A stretch of 64,000 nt of DNA, from contig OY856413.1 in the NCBI GenBank assembly GCA_963693085.1, positions 747,332,556-747,396,555 on the forward strand, read 5' to 3'. Positions 46,730 to 59,340 of this stretch are shown here, piece after piece. This DNA comes from Alisma plantago-aquatica. Its lineage: Eukaryota > Streptophyta > Magnoliopsida > Alismatales > Alismataceae. Below the pieces are notes generated by a model. That model saw only the letters and a program-made list of their open reading frames with translations. It searched no databases and had not been told where the DNA came from. A program made the position numbers and the translations under genes. The stretch's first letter is position 1, and each line of letters starts with the position of its first letter.

Positions 46730-47902
46730 TTCAGTTAGTTTAGACCAAACGGTCTTGAAATATCTCCTCCAAACAGTCTAGAGATGGTTTGCTACTAAAC
46801 GGTTTGGAGACCGTTTGCTACCAAACGATTGATCCAAATGGTTTTGGGCAAACGATCGCCCTGTGCGGTCTTGAGCAAACGGTCGCTCCTTGTGGTTTTG
46901 GGCAAACAATCTATAGACCGTTTGCTAGCAAACGGTCTGGAAGGTGTGATTGGCCATGCAGTTTCTACAAGAGGATGGATAGACCAAACAGTCTTGGTAT
47001 CTGAGGCCAAACGGTCCGTGATATCTCTACTAAATGGTCTTCAGGCAACAACCATTCGGTCTTCCAACTGCTCGATCCAAGAATTTGACGTTTCCTGCAA
47101 GCGGTCACTGCAGCATGTTCGTTCGATCTTCTGACCAATCCAGCCGATTTTCCCTATTTGATTGAGCAATCTGATCAAGAGACCAAAGGAGGCGGCTATG
47201 ATGTCTGTATCGTAGCTGTGCAGTGCCGAGGAAGGTAACAAAGAGGGCCGACATGATCGTGGATGAATTAGAGAGAAGAACCGCTATTCAGCAGAGGTAC
47301 AAAGGTAGAAGATGACGCACCATGGTCGTGGCATGGTACCACAGTCGTGGTGATGCCACTATCCCACGGCCGTGCCACCTTGCACGGGCATGGTCGGTGA
47401 GAAATCGAGCTCTGTTGGCGTTGTGCCACAGCTTTGGTGTGACACCACGGTCGTGGTGAGGTAGCTGCCACACGGCCGTGGTGCCTCGCACGGGCGTGGC
47501 GAGTGAGGGAGGGTCGATGCAGGTAGGGTGCCACGGTCATGGCTCGTTGACCACGGTCGTGGCGAGTGAAATCTCACGTATTGAGGTTGGTCTACCACGG
47601 TAGTGGCCCCTCCGCACGGTCGTGGTGATGACAGTAGACCACGGTCATTCTGGACCACCACGGCCGTGGTTAGGACTCTGCTACAAGGTCTTGAATCCAT
47701 GCACTGCTCGATCCCTTACGGCTGGATTATGCTTCCAATCGGTCTCTACTGGTCATGCGGTCTTGAGACCGCATGGGCTCAAATGGTCTTAAGACAGTAT
47801 AGGCTCAAACGGTCTTGCGACCGCATGGGCTCAAAGGGTCTTTAGACCACATAGGCTCAAACGGTCTTGAGACCGCATAGGCTCAAACGGTCTTGAGACC
47901 GA
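46730..47902. repeat. Palindromic-word arrays in Athila 5' LTR U3
   Basis: Three successive arrays lie upstream of the TATA box on the minus strand. 46730-47060: aaacggtct / agaccgttt words. 47323-47672: ccacggtcgtgg and cacggccgtg words, about ten occurrences with variable spacers. 47755-47902: 26-bp units, each with CGGTCT-tg-AGACCG and a gcatgggctcaaa linker. Motif arms are more conserved than spacers. The equivalent arrays of the 3' LTR are at 36660-37828. Confidence 0.85.
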
Positions 47903-48152
47903 AAGGGTGGAATTGCTTGGTTAGATTTCTTGATCAGAGCCAGAGATGAAGGTGGACCCTGACTACTTGTTTAGCTTTGCCGAAACCTACATTAAATGAA
48001 CAATACTTAGTTAAAACCTTGATAATCGAATCAATGAAGTTGTTTTGCGCATTATGATTCATATTGGTATTTAATGAGTGAAAGAGTATATGTATAGAGT
48101 TGAATTTGTTCCAAAGTGATAATTGAATTCCATGATGAATGTGCATTCATCA

Positions 48153-49309
48153 AGATCCAGGGTTTCCTAATCCCTATTTGTCCAGACTGTGGATTCCCTG
48201 ACTTATGGAAACTAATTTCCCAAGTCTGGGTCCATATTTTATTTAGGTCCCTAAAACTTACTTTCAAGTCCTTTTATTTAATTATAAAAATTATAATAAG
48301 GTCCAATTCAAGCTTTCTTCAGGCTATCTCTGTGTGTGTGACCCTCTAGGTACCATACTACATTGGAAATGGATTCATTAATCAAATTTATAATCCATAA
48401 GCAATGAGAGATGTCTAGCTATACATCATTACTACCAATGTACTATGATTAGTCATATAAGACTAAACCAACAAAGACATGTTTTACCATGTTGTATAAT
48501 CCTTTTGTCATAGATATCCAGATTGAACCAGAGTCATAGACACACCATCCCCGTTACATTCAATCTAAGTTCCTTGATCTCAAAATAGACTATCTAGATA
48601 CATATCAACTCAATATCTTATAGTTACTCCCATGATCATGGCCATGCATATCTCTAGTGTCACTTATGAAGATGCCTTAGATATTTATCCTATTATATGG
48701 GAGGGACAAATTCATTCTACATTACTCACAATGTGTAACATGATTCTCATCACATAGAATCATTACCTTTATGGAAACCTTCTTCAAGATCATGTTGGGT
48801 AATGTCAAATTATAATGATTGTCATATCACCATTGTAGTGACATCAGGTTTGTGAAGGACCACAACACCATTGTTGCATCTGTGAGTTAATTATGACTAT
48901 CAAATACTGGTCCATGAATCACTCTCAAAATGGGTATGTCACGTACACTTTTTCTCTAATAAGTATGCATATGTCTAACTTGGTATTCAATACCTACAAC
49001 CCATCAAATATGGTCATCAATCACCACATATACTAGTTTCAAGTGTGTTATTGTTGTCCAATCCTCAATAACACTGTACCAGGGACATTAAGAATATTTT
49101 TCTTAGCATCCATTAGGATATAATGTTTGAGTCACATACTTAAAGTCCTATGGCTTCGAACGAATCAATCTAAGGTCATTCTTATGTACATTAACATCAC
49201 ATTATTAAATGTGCATCAATAAAGTGGAATTCCATTTACTAAACAAATTAAAAGTACATAATATCCTTATAGCCATCATCAAATGATTGGCTTCTGGGGC
49301 ATATACACA
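48153..49309 (-). repeat. Copia-3 3' LTR, right part
   Basis: Begins with the second agatc of the Athila duplication. From about 48335 ('gtgtgaccctctaggtacc') it aligns with the copia LTR blocks of Copia-1 (about 4575 on) and Copia-2, ending 'gcatatacaca' near 49309. No coding sequence. Confidence 0.75.
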
Positions 49310-51649
49310 AAAGTATCCTAATTGTACTAAAGTCAATCACTCATGTATATAATGCCAAACAAGCTAACATGACCATCATGCTTCAACTACGATAACATCT
49401 TTGTCAAGGGATCAACAATATTACTCTCTAAAGGTACCCTACTAATCCTCACATCTCTTAGGTCTATGATCTCTTGTATGAGATCGAAGTGTCGAAGAAT
49501 ATGCTTAGAACGCTAATGCAATCTGGGTTCCTTGGCTTGCATGATAGCCCCATTTTTGTCACAATATAGTTCTACTAGGCCAGCAATGCTGGGTTTATAA
49601 AAAAAAAGGTCAGCAATGTTGGGAACAACTCCAAACTTGCCAATGAACTTCTTCATCCATACAACTTCCTTTATAGCATCTAATGCATCAGTATATTCTA
49701 CTTACATTATAAAATCAACTAATTTGCTTGCTTGGAGATCTTCCAACTGACAACACCACCATTAAGGCAAAATACATAACCAGATTGTGATTGATAATCA
49801 TGCTTGTTGGTTTGAAAGCTTGCGAAAGTGTAATTTCCTTACAACCAACTCTTTCTCACCTTCATATATTAGGAAAGCATCCTTAATTCTCCTAAAGTAG
49901 TTAATCATGTTATTCACTACTGTCTAGTAACCTTGACCTGGGTCTACCTAATAAATGGTCATCATGCTCAAGGCATATGAAACATTTGGACATGTACGTA
50001 ACATTGCATACATGATAGATTCAATTGGAGAGGCATATGTAATCTTACTTATGTGACTCCCTTCTTACATATATTTGGGGCAATTGGTATTAGAAATAAT
50101 TACTCCATGAGACATGGGTAAGTTCTATTTCTTAGACTCTTGCATCCCGAATCGTTTTAGCACCTTGTCAATGTATGTACTTTGACTTAAGCCATTAATC
50201 CTTCTAGATATATCTCTATAGAACTTGATACCTAGAATGTAGGTGGATTATCCTAAATCTTTCATTGAGAAACTATTTTCGAGACACATCTTCGCCATTT
50301 TTAAATTTAAAATATCATTTCCCATGAGTAGTATATCATCCACATATGATATGAGGAATACTACAATGCTCCCACTAACCTTCTTGTAATGACAAGGTTA
50401 ATATTCATTCTTGATGAAGACAAATGCTTTGACTTATTCATAAAAAGAAAGATTTTAGCTTTTGGATGCTTGTTTCAATCCATAGATTGACCTTTGTATC
50501 TTACATACCTTTTCAACACTATTTGCAGATTTTAAACCCTCAAGTTGTATCATGTACACATCATCAAGAAGATTCCCATTAAGGAATGCTGTTTTGACAT
50601 CCATCTTCCATATCTCATAGTCATGGTATGCTTCAATGGCAAACTTTGTCTAATGGACTTGGCCACGACGATCGACAACACCTTGAACTTGTTTAAAGCC
50701 TTTAGACACAAGTCTCCCTTTATAGGTATGGACATTTCCAACCATGTCTATATTCTTCTTGAAGACTCACTTGCACCCAATGGGTTTTACCCCTTTCGGT
50801 GGTTCCACTAAGGTCCATACAATTGGGTTTTACCCCTTTAGGTGGTTCCACCATGGTCCATACCTTGTTGGTATACATGGAGTCCATTTTAGATCTCATG
50901 GCCACAAGCCACTTACCAGATTATGGTCCCTCCATAGATTCCTTGTAGGTGGTAGGATGATCAAAATCCATGACCAACACGTCACCATCTTAAGTCACAA
51001 GAAATCCAAATCTCTCTAGCTCATGGTGAATCCTATTGGATCTATAAGGTTCATGTGTTTGTTAAGGAGGCAGTTGTGCCATGACAATTTGTGGTTTCTC
51101 CTCATGCTCCTCTTCAGGTTCATTATCATTTTGTGTACTCAAACTTCTAAAAATTCTATTTTACTCCCACTAGTATTTCTAGAGATGAAATGCTTCTCTA
51201 AGAAAGTACCAGTTCTAGAAAGAAACACTTTGTTCTGGGAAGGAATATAGAAATAATACCATTGAGTTTCCTTATGATACCACACAAAATAACACTTGCT
51301 AGATTTGGGTCCTAGTTTCTCAAGAAATGAATGCTTCACATAAGATTCACAACACCAAACCTTCATCAAATCCATATTGGGACTCTCCCAATCCATATCT
51401 CATATGTTGTCTTTTGAAACCAACTTAGAAGAAACACAATTAAGTGTAAACATAGAGATTTCTAGAGCATGTCCCCAAAAATAATTAGGAAGTCCCACTT
51501 GTCTCATCAAGGAATACACCATGTCCAACAATGTGCAATCCATTCTCTTTGAAAAACCATTATATTGTGGTATTTCAGGTGGAGTCCCACTTAGCTCAAA
51601 TCTTTTCCACCTTGATCATATCAAAGCATCTTAATTGTCTTGCCAAGTT
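49310..51649 (-). pseudogene. Copia-3 pol relic (RNase H, RT, integrase C-terminal part)
   Basis: Minus strand. RNase H-side sequence is at about 49700-50060. RT at about 50060-50900 includes IYGLKQASKS, MDVKTAFLNGNLLDDVYM, RLVSKGFKQVQGV and PIGCKWVFKK-like blocks. Integrase C-terminal sequence is at 51396-51139 (KVWCCESYVKHSFLEKLGPKSSKC in part; YFYIPSQNKVFLSRTGTFLEK in part). It is broken by stops and by a 42-bp tandem duplication at 50778-50862 in the RT N-terminal motif. It ends at 51649 where Copia-2 is inserted, and integrase resumes at 63581. Confidence 0.85.
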
Positions 51650-53180
51650 TGTATAGGGAAATCTGATGTCAAAGATGGTAGCAGAAACACATTTTTTCTT
51701 GCCATATTTCCCATTACTAGCAGATTGCATCAACAACTATAAAACTAAAAGGAAGGTTGCAAGGAATATACCTATTCGTGGAGAGAGTCCAATGAATATC
51801 CTTGTAGAGTTGTGCTTCTTTCACAAGTAGCACATAAATGGTAGCTTACAGTTTCCTCCTAATGTAAGAACCACAGACGGTGGTTGATGGCATTCTCCTA
51901 GTGTGGCAACAATGACTTCCACACCTTTATGTAATCCATGCAGACCACCGAGAACTCCAAGTCGCACTTATAGAGCGAATGAGAAGGTGTTATCCCTTCA
52001 TGTTGTCAACGCGCTAGTTTTAACTTTTATCCCCTTGGATATTTCTCCCTCTTACGGGTAAGATGCCTTTGGCTTTCACGTTAACACAACTATGGGATGA
52101 GGAGTCTTGTCATACAAGTGTGTTGAGAGCCTTGGCCACACCTCAACCTTTATAAAGGAGTGGATGGGTTAGGGTTTCCACAAACCCAAGGAAAATGAAG
52201 CGTTAGATCTTATGGTTTAAATATTGATGCGGATCACCAATCGGTCGACTAGACATCTAGTCAGTCAGTTGACTTGTTCTCCTGTTTACAAACATGCTAG
52301 CTTTTAATGTGATGATTTATACACGTCATTACATCAACATGAATGCTTGAACCAATCCTATTGGTCTTCCATTTGGTTGAATGGACTACCCAGTTGGTTG
52401 ACTAGAGACTCCAGTCGATCAACTCGTACATCAATTGATCGACTGGACACTTCAGTCAGCCAACTGATAGCCAATGTTGTTTAAGTTCATTACCCAAACA
52501 CTTTAGCAACAAAGTTAAATCTTATTCATGAGTAAACTCCTATTCCAAGTTCATCCTATGCGTCTGACCCTATAGGTCCCAAGTTACATTGGCAGCAAAT
52601 GTCCATAACTAGATTATGACATCACAAGCAATGATTGATATCTAGCAGCACATCATTGATACCCAACTAAATGGAAAGTTGGAGAACAACTTCAACCTAC
52701 ATCCATGATCAATGTTATCATGATCGTATTGTTACTTTGTCTTTGTTATCCAAATTAAACATGATTCATGGAATTGTCATTCTTTTTAACATTCCATTTA
52801 TGTTCCTTGAACTAGAGTAGATTGTATGAGATGCAAGTGAGTTTACATATCACATTGAATCACATGAGTATGGTCATATGTTTCTTAGTTTCACTTTTTA
52901 AGTTGCCAGGATATCAACTCCTATAAGAGGATCAAGTCCCATCTACATCATTCACAATCAATCCCCATGCGTCACAAAATACTCAAGCACCACCCTTTGT
53001 GGCAACCCTTATTCAAGGTCATATTGCATGGTGTCAAAGTTCATCGAATGAAAAGTAACGGGTGTAGTGACTTCAATTCTAAGAACCACAATCACCATTA
53101 TCACTTTGAGAGATGATTTTGTCTACCATTCAATTGCTTCCATATATCACTCTGAAGGTGGGTCTATCTAGTACATTGTT

Positions 53181-56100
53181 TTTTTTCTCAGTAAGCGTGT
53201 GCCCCTTTTTATTGATTTTTGGTAAAAAAGTAAAAGAATAGAAGGAAAAGAGTCTATAACGAAAGAAAGAAAATAGAAAGGGAAAGAAACAGATGCTTGG
53301 TCTGACAAGACCATAACAAATCTCAAGGAAAAAACAACTCAACTAGAAACTATCTTCCCATAGCTTACAAATAAGAAGAAATCTTTCCCTAGCAGCTATC
53401 AGGATCCACGGTAGCATTTAAGAAGATCCTTATGTTCCGTTCTTGCCAAACATGATAAAATATAGTAAGGCAAGTAATCGCAGAGTTCCAATCAGTGAAC
53501 AAGTGCCTATGATCCTCTTTATTTGAAGGTCAACCTAAGATCTTTCCATACTGTACAACAGAATCCCATACCCCAATGGTGTATTTACAGAAGAAAAAAT
53601 ATTGTTAGAATCTTTGTATGCTTCTATGCACAAGTAACATCTCGAAACAATAACCAGCACAAATCTTCTAAGTACATCTTGCATGGTAAGCCTATCAAGG
53701 AAAAGCTTCCAACCAACCAGACCAAAGGATTGAGGAACATTAGCTTTCCAAAGATATTTAGCCTAGAAAGGTTCATCATATTTAGTTCTAACCAGGTTCC
53801 ACCAATCCTTTATAGTAGGATTCTCCATACTCTTCATAAGAACAACTCCTTTGTCTTCAATTTTGCAATTGTTAGAAAAACATAAACCTCTTAAACTCTC
53901 TAAAGCTCCTCTTGTCAGGAATACACTAGCTCCTATTATCCAAGAACTGATGCAGGTTGCCATACATACCACAGCCTAACCGAAGAACATTATTATAACT
54001 AATCACATCTTTAAGAAACTTCTCTCCAGGAACCCATTGATCTCTCCATAATTTGATGGTGATACCCTTACCAATGATGCACGAGATGTGAGGCAAAGCA
54101 ATATGTATGTATCTCAGTAGTTGTCTCCACATCCATGATCCATTAGGATCATAGTTAACTGACCAGATAGAATCCTTTCTCAAACACTTCCCATCAATCC
54201 ACTTCACCCACAAAGTATCCTTCTTAGTTGCAATGTTCCATATGTTTTGAAGGATACCCACAATATTCATATCACTAATCCGTCTGACTCCCAGACCCCT
54301 TCACTCTTAGGGCAACACACATTGGACCATTTAACATAATGCACCTTCTTTTCCATTTCAACTCCTCCCCAGATGAACCTCCTACAGATGTTTTCAATCT
54401 CCTTCATTACTTCTGCAAGAAGGGGGAAGGTTGAGGACCAAAAGAGGTGAAGAGAAAGGAGAGTAGAGGAGGTAAGCTCAACTCTACCAGAAAAGGACAG
54501 AGACTTATGTTTCCAACCCTCTAGTTTATTTTTCACTTTGTCAATAAGAGGAGCACATTGTGTCTTATTTAGCTTGCCATAGAAGAGAGGGAGGCCAAGA
54601 TACCTCATAGGAAATAAACCCACAAGGATTTCAAGAATATCAATGATCCTTTTCTTATCAACAGAGCAATTATAGAAGACATTGCTTTTGGTAGCACTAA
54701 TCTTCAGACCCGAGATCTTCCCAAATGTTCTGAAGATACTTTTCATCGCATAGAAATTATCATCAGTTGCATCAAGGAAAATCATAACATCATCAGTGAA
54801 TAACAAATGGGAGATATGCATAGAATGGTTTCTAATATGAGAGATGATATTCTGACTAACATCATGGTTCATAATAGACGAGAAGCCTTCCATAGCAAGA
54901 ACAAAAAGATACGGGGCAATGTGGTCCCCTTGACGAATCCCATTGGACAGATAGATGGTAGGGGAAGGTTCCCCATTAATAAGAACATGATAGCTATTGG
55001 TATGCATAAGTACACACAACCAGTTCAACAAGCAGTAAGGAAGGTTCATATGCTCCAACATATAAAATAGAAAATCCCATATGATGGCATCATATGCTTT
55101 AACCAAATCAGCTTTGATACATATCTTGGGACCAGAGGTTCTTTTATTGAAGTCACTAATCAGCTCATTAGTAAGAAGAATAGCACCTGAGATCTTCCTC
55201 CCCTTAATGAATGCCACTTGATTACTGCTAATCAGACCTTGAAGAATGGGTTGAAGTCTGTTAGCGAGAATTTTAGGGATGATCTTATACAAAAAATTGC
55301 AAAGGGCAATCAGTCTCAAATCTTTGATATGAACAACACCTTTAATTTTGGGGATTAGGGTAATATAGGATTTATTCAGCTCTTTAATCATCTTTCCGCT
55401 CCTAAAGAAGTTTTGAATAGCAGCAATGACATCTTTACTAATAATACTCCAAGCAGTTTTGAAAAAATGGCCATTAAAGCCATCAGGCCCATGTGCCTTA
55501 TCCACATCAGCTTCATTAATGACCTTCTCAATCTCCTCTTTAGTTACAATAGCACAAAGGTTGGCAGCTTGCTCGTTACTAAGCAAAGGGAAGCGTCAGT
55601 TAGAATCCCAACTCCATTGCTCATTCATGTCTCTATATTGATTGAAAAGATTATCATAGTAAGAATAGACATGATTCTTTATGATGTCTTCATTATATTC
55701 CATGTTATCATCTATCATAAGAGCTCTCATAGAGTTACGATTAGCTCTGACCTTTATAGAGTTGTAGAAAAAGCTCATATTCTTATCGCCCAAATTCAAC
55801 TAGTTTACTCTAGATATCTGTCTAGAATAATCTTCTTCAACCTCCACATTTAACAGAGCAATCCTCCTTTTATCATCTGCTATATTTCTTAGATCAAGAT
55901 CTTCAGGATGCTCATTCGCAATCCTTTGGGCTTCAATAGCATCAAGCTCAGAGACTTTTGCTTTTTCACAGAAATCACCTACTTTCTCCTTATTCTAGAC
56001 AATGAGCTTCTCCTTAACATTTTAAGATTTGTAATGACTTTAAACATGTCATTACCTTTGACGTCAATTTTCCAGTCATCTTTTACTAAATTCAAAAAAT

Positions 56101-56263
56101 CTTCTCTCTTGGTCCAAGCATTGATGAATTTAAAGTAACCTTTTCTCTTTTTTACCACGTTAGTGAACTTGACAAGAATTTATCTGTGATCACTCCCAAT
56201 GGTATTCATAAATTCTCCCATGAACTCCTTAAACATCAAGAAGAAATGCAGATTATATAGGCA
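53181..56263 (-). mobile_element. 5'-truncated LINE (L1-type), 3083 bp
   Basis: Inserted in the Copia-2 3' LTR with an 18-bp target duplication starting tctatctagtac, at 53163-53180 and 56264-56281 (one mismatch). The oligo-T at 53179-53186 is the poly(A) tail of a minus-strand LINE. The 5' end falls inside the endonuclease domain: only its final motif (GSDHR, about 56190) remains. This is the usual result of incomplete target-primed reverse transcription. Confidence 0.95.
53340..56262 (-). pseudogene. LINE ORF2 (end of endonuclease, RT, C-terminal zinc region)
   Basis: Minus strand. Endonuclease tail (NTIGSDHR), linker (LNLGDKNMSFFYNSIKVRAN), then a 439-codon RT frame at 55586-54267: KADLVKAYDAIIWDFL, GIRQGDHIAPYLFVLAMEG and the catalytic LLFTDDVMIF at about 54789-54800. 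There the usual FADD is FTDD; both Asp are kept. A frameshift near 54270-54290 moves the C-terminal part to 54270-53926, with later breaks. A zinc-knuckle-like RCYLC is near 53620. The product normally nicks DNA and copies its own RNA; this copy lacks the endonuclease. Confidence 0.92.
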
Positions 56264-57029
56264 TCTATCTAGTACGTTGTTCCCTAACATGTACCTATAT
56301 ATTTGACTTGATATCCAATATCATGACTAATGAGACTCTGTCATCAGTCAACACACATTCTAGTCTTATGTATTATTGTCATCTATTTTGATTTCTGAAT
56401 AATATCTGACTAGGGACATAATAAGAATGTATACACTCTTATCATACATATGATCTCATTGTTTAGGTCCTTAACCTGAAAACATATGTCATTGAGTAAC
56501 ATCATTCTTTAGAAATATAATGTTTGTGTCATCATCTCACGACTGTGACAAACATAATAAACATAATTACCATTATTGTCATCAAATCAATTACATGATG
56601 ACCGAGTACAATAATCATACGATTGGATCTCTGGTCACACGTACCAACATACTCCCACATGCACTTAGACCAATCACCCACAAATCCAGTTCCAAGTGAT
56701 CTTAACATGACCATCATGTTTGTGCTATGGAAGTGCTTTTTTCAATAGATTAGCAACATTTTCTTCTTGTTGGTACTTTACAAATCTTCACATCTCCTTG
56801 GTATACAATCTCTTGTATGAGATGGAAATTCTGTAGAATGCTATTTGGGTTCCTTAGCCTATACAAAATCTCCATTGTTGTTACAATATTTCTACTACAT
56901 CATCAATGGTTTAAACCTCCCATGTTCATCCTATGAACTTCTTATTACATACATTATCTTCTGATGTGCTTAGAACAACAAGGTAATTGACATCTATTAT
57001 AGAATCAACAACTGTCTTTTTTCTTGAAC

Positions 57030-58030
57030 TTTTCAGCTTACAATTCTATTTTCAGGACACAAATTTTGATTTGCAAATGATAATCATCCTTGTTAGTTTG
57101 GAAGCCTAAATTGGTGTAACCCTCTACACCCAACTCTTCCTTATCACCATAGATAATGAATTGATTCTTAGTGTTTCTTAAATACTTAAGGATGTTCTCT
57201 ATGGAAGTCTGGTGACCTTCACCTGGATCTAACTGATATCTACTCGTCATGTCCAAATCATACAAGACAACGGGACAATTGCATAATATTGCATACATGA
57301 TAGATCCAATTGCAAATGCATATAGAATCTTACTCATGCGTTCCCATTCTTCATAGAATTGTGAAACCGGAATTTAGAGAGATTAATTCCATGTTACAGG
57401 GGTAAATTTCCTCTCTTTGGCTCCTACATGTTGAACCTCTTCAACCCCTTGTTAATGTATGTACTATGGGTTAGACACTAACCCAAGAGTCCTTCTATAT
57501 CTATATCTATAGATCTTAATTCCTAAGATATATGAAGCTTTGCCTAAATCCTTCATAGAGAAGATATTTCTTATCTTGGTTTCTACCATTGGTAGAGTAG
57601 GGATGTCATTCCTAACCAATATGTAGAACACAACTGTGCTCCCACTAACCTTATTGTAAACACAAGTTTCATCTTCATCTTGACTAAAGTCAAACTCTTT
57701 GAATACCTTGTCAATCGAAGATTCCAAATCTATTATGCTTACTTCAATCCATATATTGACCTTTGCAGTCAAACTAAAATGGAAAGCATGATCCTAATGG
57801 ATTCAACCATGGCAATTATTGAAAGAATTTCATCATGTCCAATACCTTGAACTTGTTAGAAATCCATTACAAACAATCTACCTTTATAGGTTTGTACATT
57901 ACCATCTTGTCAGTCTACTTCTTGAAGACCCACTTGCACACATATTGGTTTTACCCATTTAGGTGGATCTACCAAGGTCCATACCATGTTGGTGTACATG
58001 GATTCCATCTTAGATATCATGGCCTCAAAG
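57030..58030 (-). pseudogene. Copia-2 RNase H and RT relic
   Basis: 57337-57038: the copia block before RNase H (MSKILYAFAIGSIMYAI, MTSRYQLDPGEGH, NILKYLRNTKNQF, then GYTNLGFQTNKDD, where the RNase H catalytic D-A-S/D is changed to TNLGF). 57772-57464: central RT (EDETCVYNKVSGSTVVF..., FSMKDLGKASYILGI). The YVDD site is replaced by ILVRND-like sequence, so the catalytic Asp pair is lost. Sequence to about 58030 matches the RT N-terminus. Confidence 0.85.
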
Positions 58031-59340
58031 TTTCTTCTCAAACTTTGGTCCCTCACTATCTTCTAGGTAGGTTTTTGGCTCATCATCTATGACCAACTCA
58101 TCACACTCTTGAGTCCTAAGATATCCAAATCTATTAGGAATAAGGAGTGTCCTACTAGATCTACGAGGTTCATGTGTGACATGAGGAACTTTGAGATTCT
58201 ACAATAGTTTGTGATTCTCCTCCTTCCTACTATAACTCTATAGGTTCATTATTTTTCTTGTTGGTCCCAAACTTTAAACTTTTTGAGTTCTACCTTTCTA
58301 CCACTGATTCTTTTGCAAATAAATTCCTTTTTTAGGAATGCACCCATCTTGGAAACAAACACTTTGTTTTCATATGGAATATAAAGTAGTATCCATTGGT
58401 TTCCCTTGTATATCCAACAAAATAACATTTGTTTGATATGGGACCAAACTTTTCAAGAAATAGCTTTCTCATATAAGCTTTACATCCTCAAATCTTTATA
58501 AAAGACATGTTGGGATGCTTCCAAATCCATATCTCATATATTGTCTTTTGAGATGAATTAGATGGCACAATAGTGTGAATCATGTGCCCAAAAAGAAGTT
58601 TGGAAGATCAACTAGATTTGTTGATGATTGCAACAAGGTACGATTCCTTCTTTTTGATACATCACTATGCTTATGGTGGAGCCCATTGTGATACAATACC
58701 ACATTCTCTTAGATGGTCTTCAAACACTTGGTTCCAATATTCTCCACATCGATCATATTGAAATACTAGTAACCAACTCTAGCATTTGTTCTAAAAGATC
58801 TATGTACATTATTGTGTAGGAGTCCTTATAGATCACCTGCTCTCTCACTATTATCAGTGAAAGGAGCTTTTGTCATCTTTCCAAACAAATAAGACTCACA
58901 TGTCTCTAGTGGTTCAAAACCAAAAGAGTCTAGATAACCATATTTATGGAGTCTAGAAATGTGTTTCTTATTTATGTGCCTTAGAAGAAAATGCTATAGG
59001 TATGTTCTGTTTGGTTCATTGAGTCTTTTAGTATTTATGTTATATATACTTCTCTTTAGAACTATAATTATAGACTATGAGATACTGGGGCACTGTCATA
59101 AATGATCTCATCTTTAAAATAAAACATCAACCTTTCATTATATGAAATATGAATACACTCTTGTCCAAACAAGATACATAGACGATGTTTAATGGTAGGT
59201 ACATAATAACAACTCATTAATTCTATTACATGCCCACTAGGTAGAGATAAATGATATGTTCCAGTTGCAATAGAATCAACTCTTGATCTGAGCAGTCCCA
59301 CTTTGTCTTGCTTACTTCTTCTCAGATCCTGCACATCATA
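58030..59340 (-). pseudogene. Copia-2 integrase and pre-integrase relic
   Basis: 59334-59068 matches the protease/GAG-pre-integrase region (HLSLPSGHVIEL, SCYYVPTIKHRL). About 58960-58860 carries the HH-CC zinc segment in decayed form (LETCES-like, GKMTKAPF-like). About 58740-58350 aligns with the integrase C-terminal sequence of Copia-3 (51600-51200). No intact D-D-E set can be read. Confidence 0.75.

Larger units (their letters stand above)
35245..48152 (-). mobile_element. Athila-type Ty3/gypsy retrotransposon, 12,908 bp, complete but inactive
   Basis: Two LTRs of about 2.84 kb (35245-38079, 45317-48152) beginning TGACGTGG and ending TTCATCA on the plus strand, with a perfect 5-bp duplication agatc outside (35240-35244, 48153-48157). 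The minus-strand interior has gag, protease, RT, RNase H and integrase in gypsy order. The primer-binding site is complementary to tRNA-Asp (45291-45311), typical of Athila and related elements. The coding region carries at least seven premature stops and frameshifts. The element lies inside the LTR of Copia-3. Confidence 0.97.
45317..48152 (-). repeat. Athila 5' LTR
   Basis: 2836 bp, with the same internal plan as the 3' LTR: 209-bp duplication (anchors 45791 and 46000), TATA box at 46671-46680, and palindrome arrays at about 46730-47060, 47323-47672 and 47755-47902. The last has six 26-bp units against seven in the 3' LTR. Its promoter would drive transcription leftwards. Confidence 0.97.
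51650..56649 (-). repeat. Copia-2 3' LTR, interrupted by a LINE
   Basis: Runs 51650-53180 and 56282-56649. It starts 'tgtatagggaaat' and ends 'cacgtaccaaca'; the sequence just inside, 'tactcccac', gives the minus-strand polypurine tract GTGGGAGTA. A TATA-like tttataaa is at 52149-52156, with a palindromic-word array (cagtcgatcaactgg type) at about 52236-52465 upstream of it on the minus strand. Confidence 0.88.

Noticed and set aside
47755..47902. CRISPR-like array from regular 26-bp repeats
   Set aside because: The genome is a plant's; the units are contiguous tandem repeats without spacers and lie in an LTR.
53523..53885. 120-codon plus-strand frame
   Set aside because: It is antisense to the C-terminal part of the LINE ORF2.
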